Shown here piece by piece: positions 41,435-50,604 of a stretch of 64,000 nt of DNA; the first letter of the stretch is position 1; every line of letters starts with the position of its first letter. The stretch comes from Bacteroidota bacterium. GTDB taxonomy: Bacteria > Bacteroidota > Bacteroidia > Bacteroidales > VadinHA17. A model generated the notes under the pieces. That model made no database searches, was not told the DNA's origin, and saw only the letters and a list, made by a program, of their open reading frames with translations. The stretch is taken from the NCBI GenBank assembly GCA_018262715.1, contig JADFDS010000010.1, positions 1 through 64,000 of the forward strand, given 5' to 3'. The position numbers and the translations under genes were made by a program.

Positions 41435-42178
41435 ATGAACAGCACATATTTTACCAGGAGAACGATACGGAAATACGCACAGCGCGATATTGACAGTGAC
41501 CTCCTTGAACGACTGCTGACGGCAGGAACAAGGGCATCCACTACGGGCAACATGCAGATATACAGCATCATAGTGACCCGGGATCAGGAGATGAAAAAGC
41601 GGCTGGCTCCCGCCCATTTCAACCAGCCCATGGTGACAGAGGCACCTGTGATGCTTACCTTCTGTGCCGACTTCAACAGGTTCAACCTCTGGTGCAGGCA
41701 GCGTGAGGCCGAGCCCGGCTATGATAATTTCATGTCATTTATGACTGCGGCAATTGATTCACTTCTGGCTGCCCAGACAATCTGCAATGCCGCTGAAGAG
41801 GAGGGACTGGGCATCTGCTATCTCGGAACGGCTACCTATAATGCAGACAGGATCATTGAGGTGCTGGAACTTCCACTGGGCGTAGTACCTGTTGCCACGG
41901 TCACACTGGGCTGGCCGGCACAGGTGCCGGAGCAGCCTGACAGGCTGCCCCTGGAGGCAGTGGTGCATTACGAAAAGTACCATGATTTTACTCCGGACCT
42001 GATCGACAGCCTGTACAGGGAGAAGGAGGCACGCACCGACTCTCAGCAGTTCATTGCCGCGAACGGGAAAGAGACGCTTGCACAGGTCTTCACAGACGTG
42101 CGTTACAAGAAGGCAGACAACGAATATTTTTCAGGGAAATTTCTGGAAGTGATCCGCCGTCAGGGTTTCACTTTCTGA
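41435..42178 (+). CDS. Nitroreductase family flavoprotein (NfsA-like)
   Basis: The 247-residue protein begins with FTRRTIRKYAQRDID, the Arg-rich FMN-binding start of the family, and continues with RASTTGNMQIYSI, a flavin and substrate contact region, and GLGICYLGTATYN. The C-terminal extension of about 70 residues resembles NfsA/FRP-type NADPH-dependent reductases. It would reduce nitro compounds, quinones or flavin with NAD(P)H in the cytosol; the natural substrate is unknown. Its 3' end overlaps the end of the converging Ldh gene by 11 bases. Confidence 0.88.
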   Translation: MNSTYFTRRTIRKYAQRDIDSDLLERLLTAGTRASTTGNMQIYSIIVTRDQEMKKRLAPAHFNQPMVTEAPVMLTFCADFNRFNLWCRQREAEPGYDNFMSFMTAAIDSLLAAQTICNAAEEEGLGICYLGTATYNADRIIEVLELPLGVVPVATVTLGWPAQVPEQPDRLPLEAVVHYEKYHDFTPDLIDSLYREKEARTDSQQFIAANGKETLAQVFTDVRYKKADNEYFSGKFLEVIRRQGFTF

Positions 42179-43241
42179 AATCAAATCCCAGTTCAGTGGC
42201 TATGATCTTCAAGTCGTCAACCACGGCAGGCACCACACTTATTCCTGATTTAAGGTGTTCCTTCTCCGCTTCCCTTTCCGGATCACCTGGAATCAGCACA
42301 CGCTGTTCCCCCTTTGCAGGTTTCGCATTGCGGAATGTTCTGATCCAGAGATCCATTGCCTCCCTGAATTCATTTGCGGGCCTGAAGGCATCAATTCTCA
42401 TGGCGCCGAAAAAATGGCCGGTACCTTTGCCGGGCTGATTCTCCGGCACCGGCAGGTAAGCAACGCTGGGCGGCACGAACGGGCCGAAGTTGGCTCCGCT
42501 GAAGAGAGCGCTGAATATGTCAATCACCGCGGTCATGCAGTACCCCTTGTGGCTGCCGTGCAGGCGATCACCCCCCAGAGTGACCATTCCCCCTCCGTGC
42601 CGAAGAATACCGGGGTCATCGGAAGGATTTCCCTCGGCGTCCTGAACGTATCCCAACGGTACCTTCTCGCCCTTCTTTTCCGAAACGGCGAGCTTTCCGC
42701 GCGCAATAGGCGTAGTTGCGAAGTCTGCCACGAAGGGCGGCTCCTCAAGCGCGGGAACTGCTACTGCAAGCGGGTTGGTGCCCAGGAGGCGGCTCACTGA
42801 GAAGGTGGGTACCACAAGCGGGTTGGCGTTGGTGACAGCGATGCCTACCATATCATGTTCGAGAGCCATCATTGCGTAGTAACCGGCTATGCCGAAGTGG
42901 TTTGAGTTGCGGGCTGCCACCCAGCCCGTGCCGGTGGCAGCCGCCTTCTCAATGGCCAGATGCATCGACCTGACTCCTGCAACCATGCCGAAGCACCTGT
43001 CGCCGTCGACAACAGCCGTGGAGGGGGTTTCATGTACCACCTTCACGTCAGGGCTGACATTCACCCGTCCGCTCTTCCACAGCTCGTAGTACTCGCGGAC
43101 CCTTATCATGCCGTGCGATGAGTGGCCGCGCAGCTCCGCCGCCACCAGTACGGCGGCAACGGCAGCAGCATCATCAGAGTTGCACCCCACCCGGGTGAAA
43201 ACTTCGGTGGTGAAATCAAGGAGATATTTGTGGTCGTACAT
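42168..43241 (-). CDS. Ldh family malate/L-lactate/ureidoglycolate dehydrogenase-like enzyme
   Basis: The 357-residue protein belongs to the Ldh2/MDG2 oxidoreductases, a non-Rossmann NAD(P)-binding fold. Motifs: ELRGHSSHGMIR with the catalytic His near residue 40, NSNHFGIAGYY, LLGTNPLAVAVP and GSHKGYCM. Substrates in this family include malate, sulfolactate, ureidoglycolate and 2,3-diketogulonate; the sequence does not decide between them. It lies 13 bases after the tricorn protease gene and forms the end of a three-gene minus-strand operon (SDR, tricorn, Ldh). Confidence 0.9.
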   Translation of the reverse strand: MYDHKYLLDFTTEVFTRVGCNSDDAAAVAAVLVAAELRGHSSHGMIRVREYYELWKSGRVNVSPDVKVVHETPSTAVVDGDRCFGMVAGVRSMHLAIEKAAATGTGWVAARNSNHFGIAGYYAMMALEHDMVGIAVTNANPLVVPTFSVSRLLGTNPLAVAVPALEEPPFVADFATTPIARGKLAVSEKKGEKVPLGYVQDAEGNPSDDPGILRHGGGMVTLGGDRLHGSHKGYCMTAVIDIFSALFSGANFGPFVPPSVAYLPVPENQPGKGTGHFFGAMRIDAFRPANEFREAMDLWIRTFRNAKPAKGEQRVLIPGDPEREAEKEHLKSGISVVPAVVDDLKIIATELGFDFRK

Positions 43242-43254
43242 AATCCTTCATTGC

Positions 43255-46200
43255 TTACTTCCTCACCTTCACCGGATACGGCGGTCTGACGGGCTCGGCC
43301 GGCGGGTTCTTCTCCAGCTCCTTAAGAGCCACCTCGATGGCTTTCTCAAGCTGAGGATCCCTGCCTTCAAGCACATCGGCAGGCCACTGCTCAACTTCAA
43401 TGTCAGGGGCCACACCTACATTCTCAACCACAAAACCGTCTTCGGTCCAGATAGCCAGGTTGGGTGCTGTCACCATTCCGCCATCCATCAGTTCGGGGAA
43501 GCCCAGTGTCCCTACCAGTCCGCCCCAGGTACGCTTGCCTACCAGGGTACCGACACCAAACTTGCGGAACATCCAGGGAAGCATATCACCGCCTGAACCT
43601 GCCGTCTCATCAATGATCATGACCTTCGGCCCCTGAATTGAAGCACTTGGTGTCTTGAGATCATTGCCGTAACGCATGTTCCAGTACGACTGTAACGGGC
43701 GTTGAAGCAGATCAATGTAGTAGTCGGCAATCATCCCCCCGCCATTGAACCGTTCGTCAATGATGACAGCCTTCCTGTTGGCCTGCGGGAAAAAGTACCT
43801 CTTGAAGTACTCATGACCCTGCCCGGATGTGTTTGGCACATACACATAAGCCACTTTACCGTCGGTTGCCTCCGTTACCTTCCTGAGGTTACCCTCAACC
43901 CAGTCACGGTTCCTCAGGCTGATCTCGTTACCGATGGGTACAACCTTTATCACACGGGAACCCGTGTAATCCGGATTCGGCCCAACGGTAAGCTCAACGA
44001 TTTTACCGTCTGTGTTCTCGAGAAACCTGTGGATGTTTTCATCTGCGGTGACATCGCGGCCGTCAACAGCAAGTATATATTCCCCGGTCTTAACATTCAA
44101 TCCCGGTTCGGTAAGAGGTGATCTGAGATCGGGGTTCCAGTTGAGTCCGCCGTAGATTTTCCTCAGCCGGTACCTGTTGTTCTCCACCGAGAAGTCGGCG
44201 CCGAGGAGGCCGCCTCCGACCCTCTGCGGGTTGTTCAGCCTGTCACCACCGCCAACCCTGTGGTGGCCAACGCCAAGCTCGCTGCACATCCACTGGATGA
44301 CCCTGTTAAGATCACTCCTGCAGGTCAGGTGAGGAAGGAACTGAGAATACTTGTCCTTCATTGCCTTCCAGTCGGCCCCGTGCATGCCAAGATCATAGAA
44401 ATAGTCGCGGTTGACCCGCCATGCCTCACCAAATATCTGAGGCCACTCTTCTTTCGGATCTATCCTGACCGAGATGGCCCCGGTATTCAGTATGCCCTTG
44501 CCCGGCTCCGGTTTTTTCCCTGCGGCGGTGATCCCGTAGGTCGTACCCCTGGCATACAGCATCTTCTTCCTGTCAGCTGACACAATATAGCCGTCGAGCT
44601 CCATCACCTCCTCATCTTTCCTGTCGGAGACATTGTATTTATGAAGCATCGACTTTTGGTCTGCAGGGTTGGAAACGATATAAAGAATTTCACCTTTTCC
44701 CGCTACCCCAAGTGAACTGTAATTGCCGGCAGATACCGGTACGTTTACAATTCTTTCCTGCAGTCCGTCTGTTTCTATCCTGAGCAGATCACTCTTTTCT
44801 GCGGCGGGTGTCTTTGCTGCGCTCTTTGATGAACCCTTGCCGGAGCTCTTGTCAGACGCAGCGGCTGCAGGTTTATCAGCATCGGGTTTGACTTCCGTAC
44901 CCTTTTCTTCATCACTCTCCTTTGCAAAGGGCGAAATAATGTCCTTCCTGAGGGTGACAAGATAAATTGAGTTTGTCATCCTCATGTCTGCGCTTGAAAG
45001 GTCGAACCAGTTAATGACCGGACCGGCGTCAGTGGATGCGAATAAATAGATATAGTCTCCGCTCGGGTCAAAGACGGGATCAGAGGCATCGCTCAGCCCG
45101 TCAGTGACGGGAAATGATTTCTGCTGGTCAACAGAATAGAGGTACACAACCCTGTAAAAGCTGTTCAGCATCTTCGTGTACACGACCCACCTGGAGTCTG
45201 ATGACCAGTCGCCGTGCATCTCCCTGAACGGTCCCGGAAAGTATATCTCGTCAGAATCGATCTTCTTTATTACTGAGGTTGTTACGTCAAGAAGCCACAG
45301 GTTCCTTCCGTTATCTGTGAAGGTAATTCTTTTGCTGTCAGGGGACCACTCCGGGAAGGCATAGAATCCCGTTCCTGTCAGTTTGTATACCTTAACCTCG
45401 CCCTTGCCGTCCTGTGATTTCAGATTCAGGGTGTATTCACCGGATTCATCCGAGAAATAGGCAATTGTTTTTCCGTCAGGTGACCATGCCGGGTATTTTT
45501 CATGAAAACCGGGTGTGTTGGTGATATTCCTCGGATCTCCCTTTTCGGCAGGAAGGGTGATGATTTCTCCCCTGTACCCCAACACAACGCGGCTTCCCGT
45601 CGGAGAGATGTGCCCGCTCCGGATGTACCCCGGACCCTGGACATAACGCGGGCGCAGTTCAAGCAGGTCAGCTGCTATAGCTGTCTTTATCCTTTGTGAT
45701 TCGCCCCTGGCGATGTCATATAAATGAAGGTATCCGGCCTGTTCAAAGACTATCCTGCCCGTTGCAGCTGAAGCGCTAAGCACGGGGAAGTCTGTGAAAT
45801 TGGTGTGCTGCCTGATGTCAGCGCCACTGCCGCTGCATGAAAAGAGGTTGAACTCTCCGTTACGGTCACTGAGAAAATATATCCTGTCACCGACCCACAT
45901 GGGATGGGTGTCATTGCATCCTCCCTGCGGCTGCGGCACCCTGATCACTGACCTGTCGGCCTGGGTGAAGAGCCAGATGGTCGAAACGGTTCCTCCGCGG
46001 TAGTTTTTCCACTGGGCATGTGCCGGAGGCAGCGGGGTGTAGGCCATCCTTTTCCCATCGGGAGACAGGGAAACATAGTGAGAGTTTGGAATCTGCATTT
46101 GTTCCGGGTAACCCCCTTCAATTCCCACCGTGAAGAGCTGGGCATAGCGGCCGGTGAATGTCGACCTCTGTGAGGCGAAGACCACCTTCGCCCCGTCAGG

Positions 46201-46563
46201 GGTGAATGTTCGTGCAACATCAGCCCCCGGGTGCCAGGTGAGCCTAACCGGCACACCGCCCTCCACCGGGATGACAAAGACATCCGTGTTCCCGTCATAC
46301 TGGGCACTGAATGCTATAAGCTTCCCGTCAGGGGAGAAACACGGTTCGCCTTCAATTCCTTCGTCAACTGTGAGACGGCGGGGATCAGTTCCGTCGGCGT
46401 TCATCACCCAGAGATCCTCGGCGTAGATAAATGCGACATGTGTTTTACTGGCTGCGGGCTGTGACAGCATCCGTGTGTCAGATGTGTCAATACCGCTAAG
46501 ATTGCCTGATGCTCCGAAAACGAGAGCTGCAATCATTCCAACTGCAAAGAAATTTCTTTTCAT
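43255..46563 (-). CDS. Secreted tricorn-type protease (S41 family)
   Basis: The 1102-residue protein has a signal peptide (about 1-24), two TolB/WD40-like propellers (about 30-330 and 335-590), a Ser/Lys/Ala-rich low-complexity linker near 570-600, a core domain with His767/His768 in GVGHHRVGG, a PDZ domain (about 780-870) and the S41 domain with Ser990 in AGSGGDM. In Thermoplasma tricorn the corresponding Ser and His are catalytic; it degrades oligopeptides released by larger proteases. The signal peptide places this one in the periplasm. Its start is only 2 bases after the SDR stop, so the two are co-translated. Confidence 0.93.
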   Translation of the reverse strand: MKRNFFAVGMIAALVFGASGNLSGIDTSDTRMLSQPAASKTHVAFIYAEDLWVMNADGTDPRRLTVDEGIEGEPCFSPDGKLIAFSAQYDGNTDVFVIPVEGGVPVRLTWHPGADVARTFTPDGAKVVFASQRSTFTGRYAQLFTVGIEGGYPEQMQIPNSHYVSLSPDGKRMAYTPLPPAHAQWKNYRGGTVSTIWLFTQADRSVIRVPQPQGGCNDTHPMWVGDRIYFLSDRNGEFNLFSCSGSGADIRQHTNFTDFPVLSASAATGRIVFEQAGYLHLYDIARGESQRIKTAIAADLLELRPRYVQGPGYIRSGHISPTGSRVVLGYRGEIITLPAEKGDPRNITNTPGFHEKYPAWSPDGKTIAYFSDESGEYTLNLKSQDGKGEVKVYKLTGTGFYAFPEWSPDSKRITFTDNGRNLWLLDVTTSVIKKIDSDEIYFPGPFREMHGDWSSDSRWVVYTKMLNSFYRVVYLYSVDQQKSFPVTDGLSDASDPVFDPSGDYIYLFASTDAGPVINWFDLSSADMRMTNSIYLVTLRKDIISPFAKESDEEKGTEVKPDADKPAAAASDKSSGKGSSKSAAKTPAAEKSDLLRIETDGLQERIVNVPVSAGNYSSLGVAGKGEILYIVSNPADQKSMLHKYNVSDRKDEEVMELDGYIVSADRKKMLYARGTTYGITAAGKKPEPGKGILNTGAISVRIDPKEEWPQIFGEAWRVNRDYFYDLGMHGADWKAMKDKYSQFLPHLTCRSDLNRVIQWMCSELGVGHHRVGGGDRLNNPQRVGGGLLGADFSVENNRYRLRKIYGGLNWNPDLRSPLTEPGLNVKTGEYILAVDGRDVTADENIHRFLENTDGKIVELTVGPNPDYTGSRVIKVVPIGNEISLRNRDWVEGNLRKVTEATDGKVAYVYVPNTSGQGHEYFKRYFFPQANRKAVIIDERFNGGGMIADYYIDLLQRPLQSYWNMRYGNDLKTPSASIQGPKVMIIDETAGSGGDMLPWMFRKFGVGTLVGKRTWGGLVGTLGFPELMDGGMVTAPNLAIWTEDGFVVENVGVAPDIEVEQWPADVLEGRDPQLEKAIEVALKELEKNPPAEPVRPPYPVKVRK

Positions 46564-46565
46564 GG

Positions 46566-47330
46566 CTATCTGGTTTTTCTGAAAGTGTTGGTTGCGTTTG
46601 CCTGTGCTTTGGGTGTGATGACCAGGTCATTGATACAAACATGATCGGGAAGGCTGGCACAGTAATGGATGACCCCGGCAATGTCATCGCCGGTGAGCGG
46701 CTCGAGGCCGGTATAAACGGCTGCGGCCCTGTCAGTGTCACCCTTGAAGCGTACTTCCGAGAACTCGGTCTCAACCATGCCCGGTGCAATGTTTGTCACC
46801 TTTATGCCATGCTTCAGAAGGTCAATCCGCATGGCCCTCGAGAGAGCATCAACGGCATGCTTGGAGGCACAGTATACGGCACCGTTCTCGTATACCTCCT
46901 TTCCGGCAATTGATGCGATATTGAAAATGTGACCCGTGCCCCTTGCCACCATCAGCGGCGATACCACCCGGGTAACGTAAAGAAGCCCCTTTACATTCGT
47001 GTCAATCATCCTGTCCCAGTCATCGGTGTCTCCCTCGTCAATATGGTTCAGACCCACTGCCAGCCCGGCATTATTGATGAGAATGTCAATCTTCTTCCAC
47101 TCCTCCCTAAGGGCTCCGAGATGCTCTTCCACTTCGTGCCTGTTCCTCACATCGAAACAGAGAGCAAGCACTTCAGCCCCATAAGTATCCCGGAGGTGAT
47201 CAGCGAATTCATCCAGTCTTTCTTTTCTTCTTCCTGTAATAATCAGTCTGTCAGATGATTCTGCAAACTTCACGGCTGCGGCTTCCCCGATACCTGAAGT
47301 CGCACCTGTAATCAGTACTGTCTTTTGCAT
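46566..47330 (-). CDS. Short-chain dehydrogenase/reductase (YdfG-like)
   Basis: The 254-residue protein has the classical SDR motifs: TGATSGIGEA near residues 7-16, NNAGLAVG near 88-95, and catalytic Ser/Tyr/Lys with YCASKHA near 153-159. The sequence is similar in layout to YdfG, an NADP-dependent serine or 3-hydroxy acid dehydrogenase; the real substrate is uncertain. It is the first gene of the operon with the tricorn protease and the Ldh-type enzyme. All three could serve peptide and amino-acid use, but that is an inference from position only. Confidence 0.9.
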   Translation of the reverse strand: MQKTVLITGATSGIGEAAAVKFAESSDRLIITGRRKERLDEFADHLRDTYGAEVLALCFDVRNRHEVEEHLGALREEWKKIDILINNAGLAVGLNHIDEGDTDDWDRMIDTNVKGLLYVTRVVSPLMVARGTGHIFNIASIAGKEVYENGAVYCASKHAVDALSRAMRIDLLKHGIKVTNIAPGMVETEFSEVRFKGDTDRAAAVYTGLEPLTGDDIAGVIHYCASLPDHVCINDLVITPKAQANATNTFRKTR

Positions 47331-47372
47331 AGCATAACTTATTCAGATGGGTAAATGTAAAAATATTAAGGG

Positions 47373-47380
47373 TATCTTTG
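47373..47380 (+). promoter_or_regulatory. -7 box upstream of menG/ubiE
   Basis: TATCTTTG is a perfect TAnnTTTG. It lies about 100 bases before the menG start; no convincing -33 element is visible. Confidence 0.4.
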
Positions 47381-47481
47381 CCGCCTGTCCGGAAAATGAT
47401 GGGTTAAATCTACCATAAAGACACATGGATGTCCGGCAGTGATGCAAGAAAAAACAGCCAGCTGACAAAAAATCTGTACTG

Positions 47482-48228
47482 ATGCAAAACACAACCGGGA
47501 ACAGCGGACCATCTGCAGACAAGGTTGAAAGTATGTTTGATTCAATCTCAAAGCATTATGACCGGCTTAACCATCTTCTTTCCTTTGGCACCGACAGGTT
47601 CTGGAGGAGGAGGGCTGTTTCGCTCATCGGCAGGCATATTAAACCGGTTAAAATGCTCGATGTTGCCACGGGTACAGGAGACCTGGCCATCGAGGCGCTC
47701 AGGCTCAGGCCTGAAAAGATTACCGGCATTGACATCAGCTCCAGGATGCTGGAGGAAGGCCTCCGGAAGATTAATGACATGGGCTATGGAGGCACCATTG
47801 AGCTGCTGAGGGGCGATGCCTCTGCCACCGGATTCAGCGATGGAACTTTTGATGTTGTGATGTCAGCGTTCGGGGTGCGTAATTTTGAGAACACCCTGAC
47901 CGGACTGACCGAGATGTGCCGCGTGGTCAGGCCCGGAGGAATGATAATGGTGCTGGAATTCTCAAGGCCGGAATGGTTTCCCTTCAGGCAGATTTACGGA
48001 TTTTATTTCAGAAGGATTCTGCCCCTTATAGGAAGAAAGGTTTCGGGTGACAGGTCAGCCTATTCCTATCTGCCCGATTCGGTGATGGCATTCCCGGACA
48101 ATGAAAAATTTCTCGTACTGCTTGAGAAGGCCGGATTCAGCCGCGTTGCACAGAAGAGGCTGACTGGAGGCATTGCAAGCATATATACCGGATTCAGAAA
48201 CGGCGAAGGGCAATACAATAAAAACTAA
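47482..48228 (+). CDS. menG: Demethylmenaquinone methyltransferase
   Basis: The 248-residue protein is a class I SAM methyltransferase of the UbiE/MenG family: SMFDSISKHYDRLNHLLSFG near residues 17-36, the SAM motif LDVATGTGDLA near 59-69, and MSAFGVRNFEN. It methylates demethylmenaquinone in the last step of menaquinone synthesis. Bacteroidota use menaquinone, so MenG is more likely than ubiquinone synthesis. A porT-like gene follows after 35 bases, a pairing known in this phylum. Confidence 0.93.
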   Translation: MQNTTGNSGPSADKVESMFDSISKHYDRLNHLLSFGTDRFWRRRAVSLIGRHIKPVKMLDVATGTGDLAIEALRLRPEKITGIDISSRMLEEGLRKINDMGYGGTIELLRGDASATGFSDGTFDVVMSAFGVRNFENTLTGLTEMCRVVRPGGMIMVLEFSRPEWFPFRQIYGFYFRRILPLIGRKVSGDRSAYSYLPDSVMAFPDNEKFLVLLEKAGFSRVAQKRLTGGIASIYTGFRNGEGQYNKN

Positions 48229-48263
48229 ATTTTCCGTTTTATTATTCAGGACCATTCAGAAGA

Positions 48264-48962
48264 GTGTATAAAAGAACTGCCATAATCATCCTTCTGCTTC
48301 TGATGCCATTATTGTTGGTTGCCCAGAAGGCGAAGCCCAAAAACGACTCGAATTATGACGACAGGCTTCTCCATTTCGGCTTCAGCATGGGCATCAACAC
48401 TATGGATTTCATAGTGAACAACAAGGCAGAGTCTGACCTGAAGGCAGAAATCGTCAGCCTGAAGCCGGGTATAAATATCCAGATCGTAACAGACTACAGA
48501 CCATCAACATATCTTGACCTGAGGTTTCTGCCGGGAGTATCCTTCGGGCAGCGGAACATTAATTTCTATGACCTGAGCGGAGCAAAGTGGGGAGAAACAC
48601 AGGTTATCGAATCATCATTCCTTGAATTTCCTCTTTCACTTAAGGCAAAGGGAATGAGACTGAACAATTCAAGACCATACCTGCTGGCCGGGGTAAATTT
48701 CCGTTATGACCTGGCCGGGAAAAGGGAGTATGATATTGACAGGCCTGTTTATATCAGGCTGAAAAGACCCGATCTTTACTATGAGGTTGGCGCGGGCATA
48801 GACTTTTACCTTCCTTATTTCAAGCTGACCATTGAGGCAAAGATGTCTACAGGACTCTTTGACGTCATGGTTCATGAACCTTTCCCGGGGTTCGAAGAGT
48901 ATGTTACTTCGATCGGATCACTCAGGTCTCAGATCTGGTCTCTCTCCTTCCATTTTGAATAG
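48264..48962 (+). CDS. porT: PorT-like type IX secretion system protein
   Basis: The 232-residue protein starts with GTG, a signal peptide (about 1-21) ending near VAQ, and a PorT/OmpW-like beta-barrel: HFGFSMGINTMDF, SLKPGINIQIVTDYR, LRFLPGVSFGQR, YYEVGAGIDFYLPYFKL and a barrel end LSFHF. PorT is an outer-membrane-associated component of the type IX secretion system, which exports proteins with a C-terminal sorting domain. The gene's place directly after menG matches Porphyromonas and relatives, supporting the call. No other secretion-system genes are in the window. Confidence 0.85.
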   Translation: MYKRTAIIILLLLMPLLLVAQKAKPKNDSNYDDRLLHFGFSMGINTMDFIVNNKAESDLKAEIVSLKPGINIQIVTDYRPSTYLDLRFLPGVSFGQRNINFYDLSGAKWGETQVIESSFLEFPLSLKAKGMRLNNSRPYLLAGVNFRYDLAGKREYDIDRPVYIRLKRPDLYYEVGAGIDFYLPYFKLTIEAKMSTGLFDVMVHEPFPGFEEYVTSIGSLRSQIWSLSFHFE

Positions 48963-48964
48963 TC

Positions 48965-50503
48965 ATGTCCGGGGAACTAAACCTGGTGGTGCCTCCGCAG
49001 ACAGCCTTTGATGAGACGGCACTGAGGAGGTTCCTCGAAAAAAAGAGCGGCAGAAACGATTTTACCATCCGAATACTCAGGCGTTCAGTCGATGCGCGTA
49101 AGCCTGAGATCAAAGTCAATCTGACTGTACAGTTGGGATACCCGGGAGAGGAACAGGAGGTGACAGAACCGTTCAGGATCACCGATGTCTCTCATGCCAG
49201 GGAAGTGCTTATCGCCGGCAGCGGGCCGGCGGGACTGTTTGCTGCGCTTGCACTCATCGAGGCCGGACTGAAACCCGTTATTCTTGAACGGGGCAGAGAG
49301 GTGCATGAGCGAAAGAGAGACGTGGCAGCCATAAGCAGACAGCATATCGTTGACCCGGACTCAAATTACTGTTTCGGTGAGGGTGGCGCAGGCACCTTTT
49401 CCGACGGCAAGCTCTATACAAGATCCAAAAAGCGGGGCGACAACCGGCGCGTGCTGGAACTGCTGGTACTGCACGGAGCCGATCCTGCAATACTGTATGA
49501 GGCACATCCTCACCTGGGAACGGACAAACTGCCCGGAATAATCACCGCAATCCGGAATACCATCAGGGAAGCCGGAGGAGAGGTGCTTTTCGGCAAACGA
49601 ATAACGGGCATTTCAGTCAGTGACGGACGGTTCCGGGAAGTGACCGCAAACGGGAACGAAACCTTCAGGGCAGGTGATCTGATCCTGGCCACAGGCCATT
49701 CGGCCCGTGACATACATGCGATGCTTGCCGGAGCAGGGGTAAAGCTTGCCTTTAAGCCCTTCGCCATGGGCGTAAGGGTCGAGCATCCCCAGGAGCTGAT
49801 TGACCGCATTCAGTATCATGGCAGGCCACGGGGCGAATATCTGCCGGCAGCAGCGTACAACCTGGTCACGCAGATTTCCGGCAGGGGCGTATACTCTTTC
49901 TGCATGTGCCCCGGAGGATTCATGGTTCCTTCGGCCACTTCGCCGGAAGAGGTGGTGGTGAACGGAATGTCGCCCTCAAACCGCAACTCCAGGTGGGCCA
50001 ACAGCGGGATAGTGACCGAGATCAGGGAGGAGGATGCTATCCGTTACGGCAGCGGGCCGCTGGCAGGCACAGCATACCAGGCAGCCCTGGAGAAAATGGC
50101 ATGGAAGGAGGGGGGAATGACTCAGCGGGCTCCGGCGCAGAGGCTGACCGACTTCGTGGAGGGCAGGGCTTCATCCACACTCCCCGATGCGTCATATTTT
50201 CCCGGCCTTACAGCCTCACCGCTTCATCAATGGATGCCTGCAGATATTTCCGGAAGACTGAGGGAAGGATTCAGGGAGTTCGGGAAAAAGATGAGGGGAT
50301 TCCTCACCGGTGATGCCCTGGTAGCCGCAGTGGAGTCCCGAACATCATCTCCGGTCAGGATCCTGCGTGATCCGGTCACACTGAACGCGGAAGGCATTGA
50401 AGGCCTGTGGCCTGCCGGCGAAGGTGCCGGATATGCCGGGGGCATTGTTTCGTCGGCGGTGGACGGTATGCTGCTCGCGCAGGCTATTGCCAGAAACTAT
50501 TGA
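48965..50503 (+). CDS. NAD(P)/FAD-dependent oxidoreductase of unknown substrate
   Basis: The 512-residue protein has an N-terminal domain of about 80 residues, then the FAD-binding motif GSGPAGLFAALAL near residue 90, ILERGREVHERKRD, a glycine-rich GEGGAGTFSDGKLYTR, and the C-terminal FAD site LWPAGEGAGYAGGIVSSAVDG. This layout matches the conserved family of FAD-dependent proteins of unknown function with a characteristic C-terminal domain. It starts 2 bases after the porT stop and may share its transcript. The following gap carries heptad array C. Confidence 0.88.
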   Translation: MSGELNLVVPPQTAFDETALRRFLEKKSGRNDFTIRILRRSVDARKPEIKVNLTVQLGYPGEEQEVTEPFRITDVSHAREVLIAGSGPAGLFAALALIEAGLKPVILERGREVHERKRDVAAISRQHIVDPDSNYCFGEGGAGTFSDGKLYTRSKKRGDNRRVLELLVLHGADPAILYEAHPHLGTDKLPGIITAIRNTIREAGGEVLFGKRITGISVSDGRFREVTANGNETFRAGDLILATGHSARDIHAMLAGAGVKLAFKPFAMGVRVEHPQELIDRIQYHGRPRGEYLPAAAYNLVTQISGRGVYSFCMCPGGFMVPSATSPEEVVVNGMSPSNRNSRWANSGIVTEIREEDAIRYGSGPLAGTAYQAALEKMAWKEGGMTQRAPAQRLTDFVEGRASSTLPDASYFPGLTASPLHQWMPADISGRLREGFREFGKKMRGFLTGDALVAAVESRTSSPVRILRDPVTLNAEGIEGLWPAGEGAGYAGGIVSSAVDGMLLAQAIARNY

Positions 50504-50506
50504 TAA

Positions 50507-50604
50507 AGTCGGCAGTACCGGTTGGCAGTCGGCAATACCGGTTGACATCTGATTGTTGCAATTCAGGACTGCTGACTGCTGATTGCCGATTGCTGACTGC
50601 CTGC
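50507..50604. repeat. Heptad array C, inverted, entering the methyltransferase gene
   Basis: The left arm is TCGGCAGTACCGG-TTGGCAG-TCGGCAATACCGG-TTGACA. The right arm is GACTGCT-GACTGCT-GATTGCC-GATTGCT-GACTGCC and ends TGCAAGG. The right arm lies inside the reading frame of the converging methyltransferase and forms its last codons. Confidence 0.75.
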
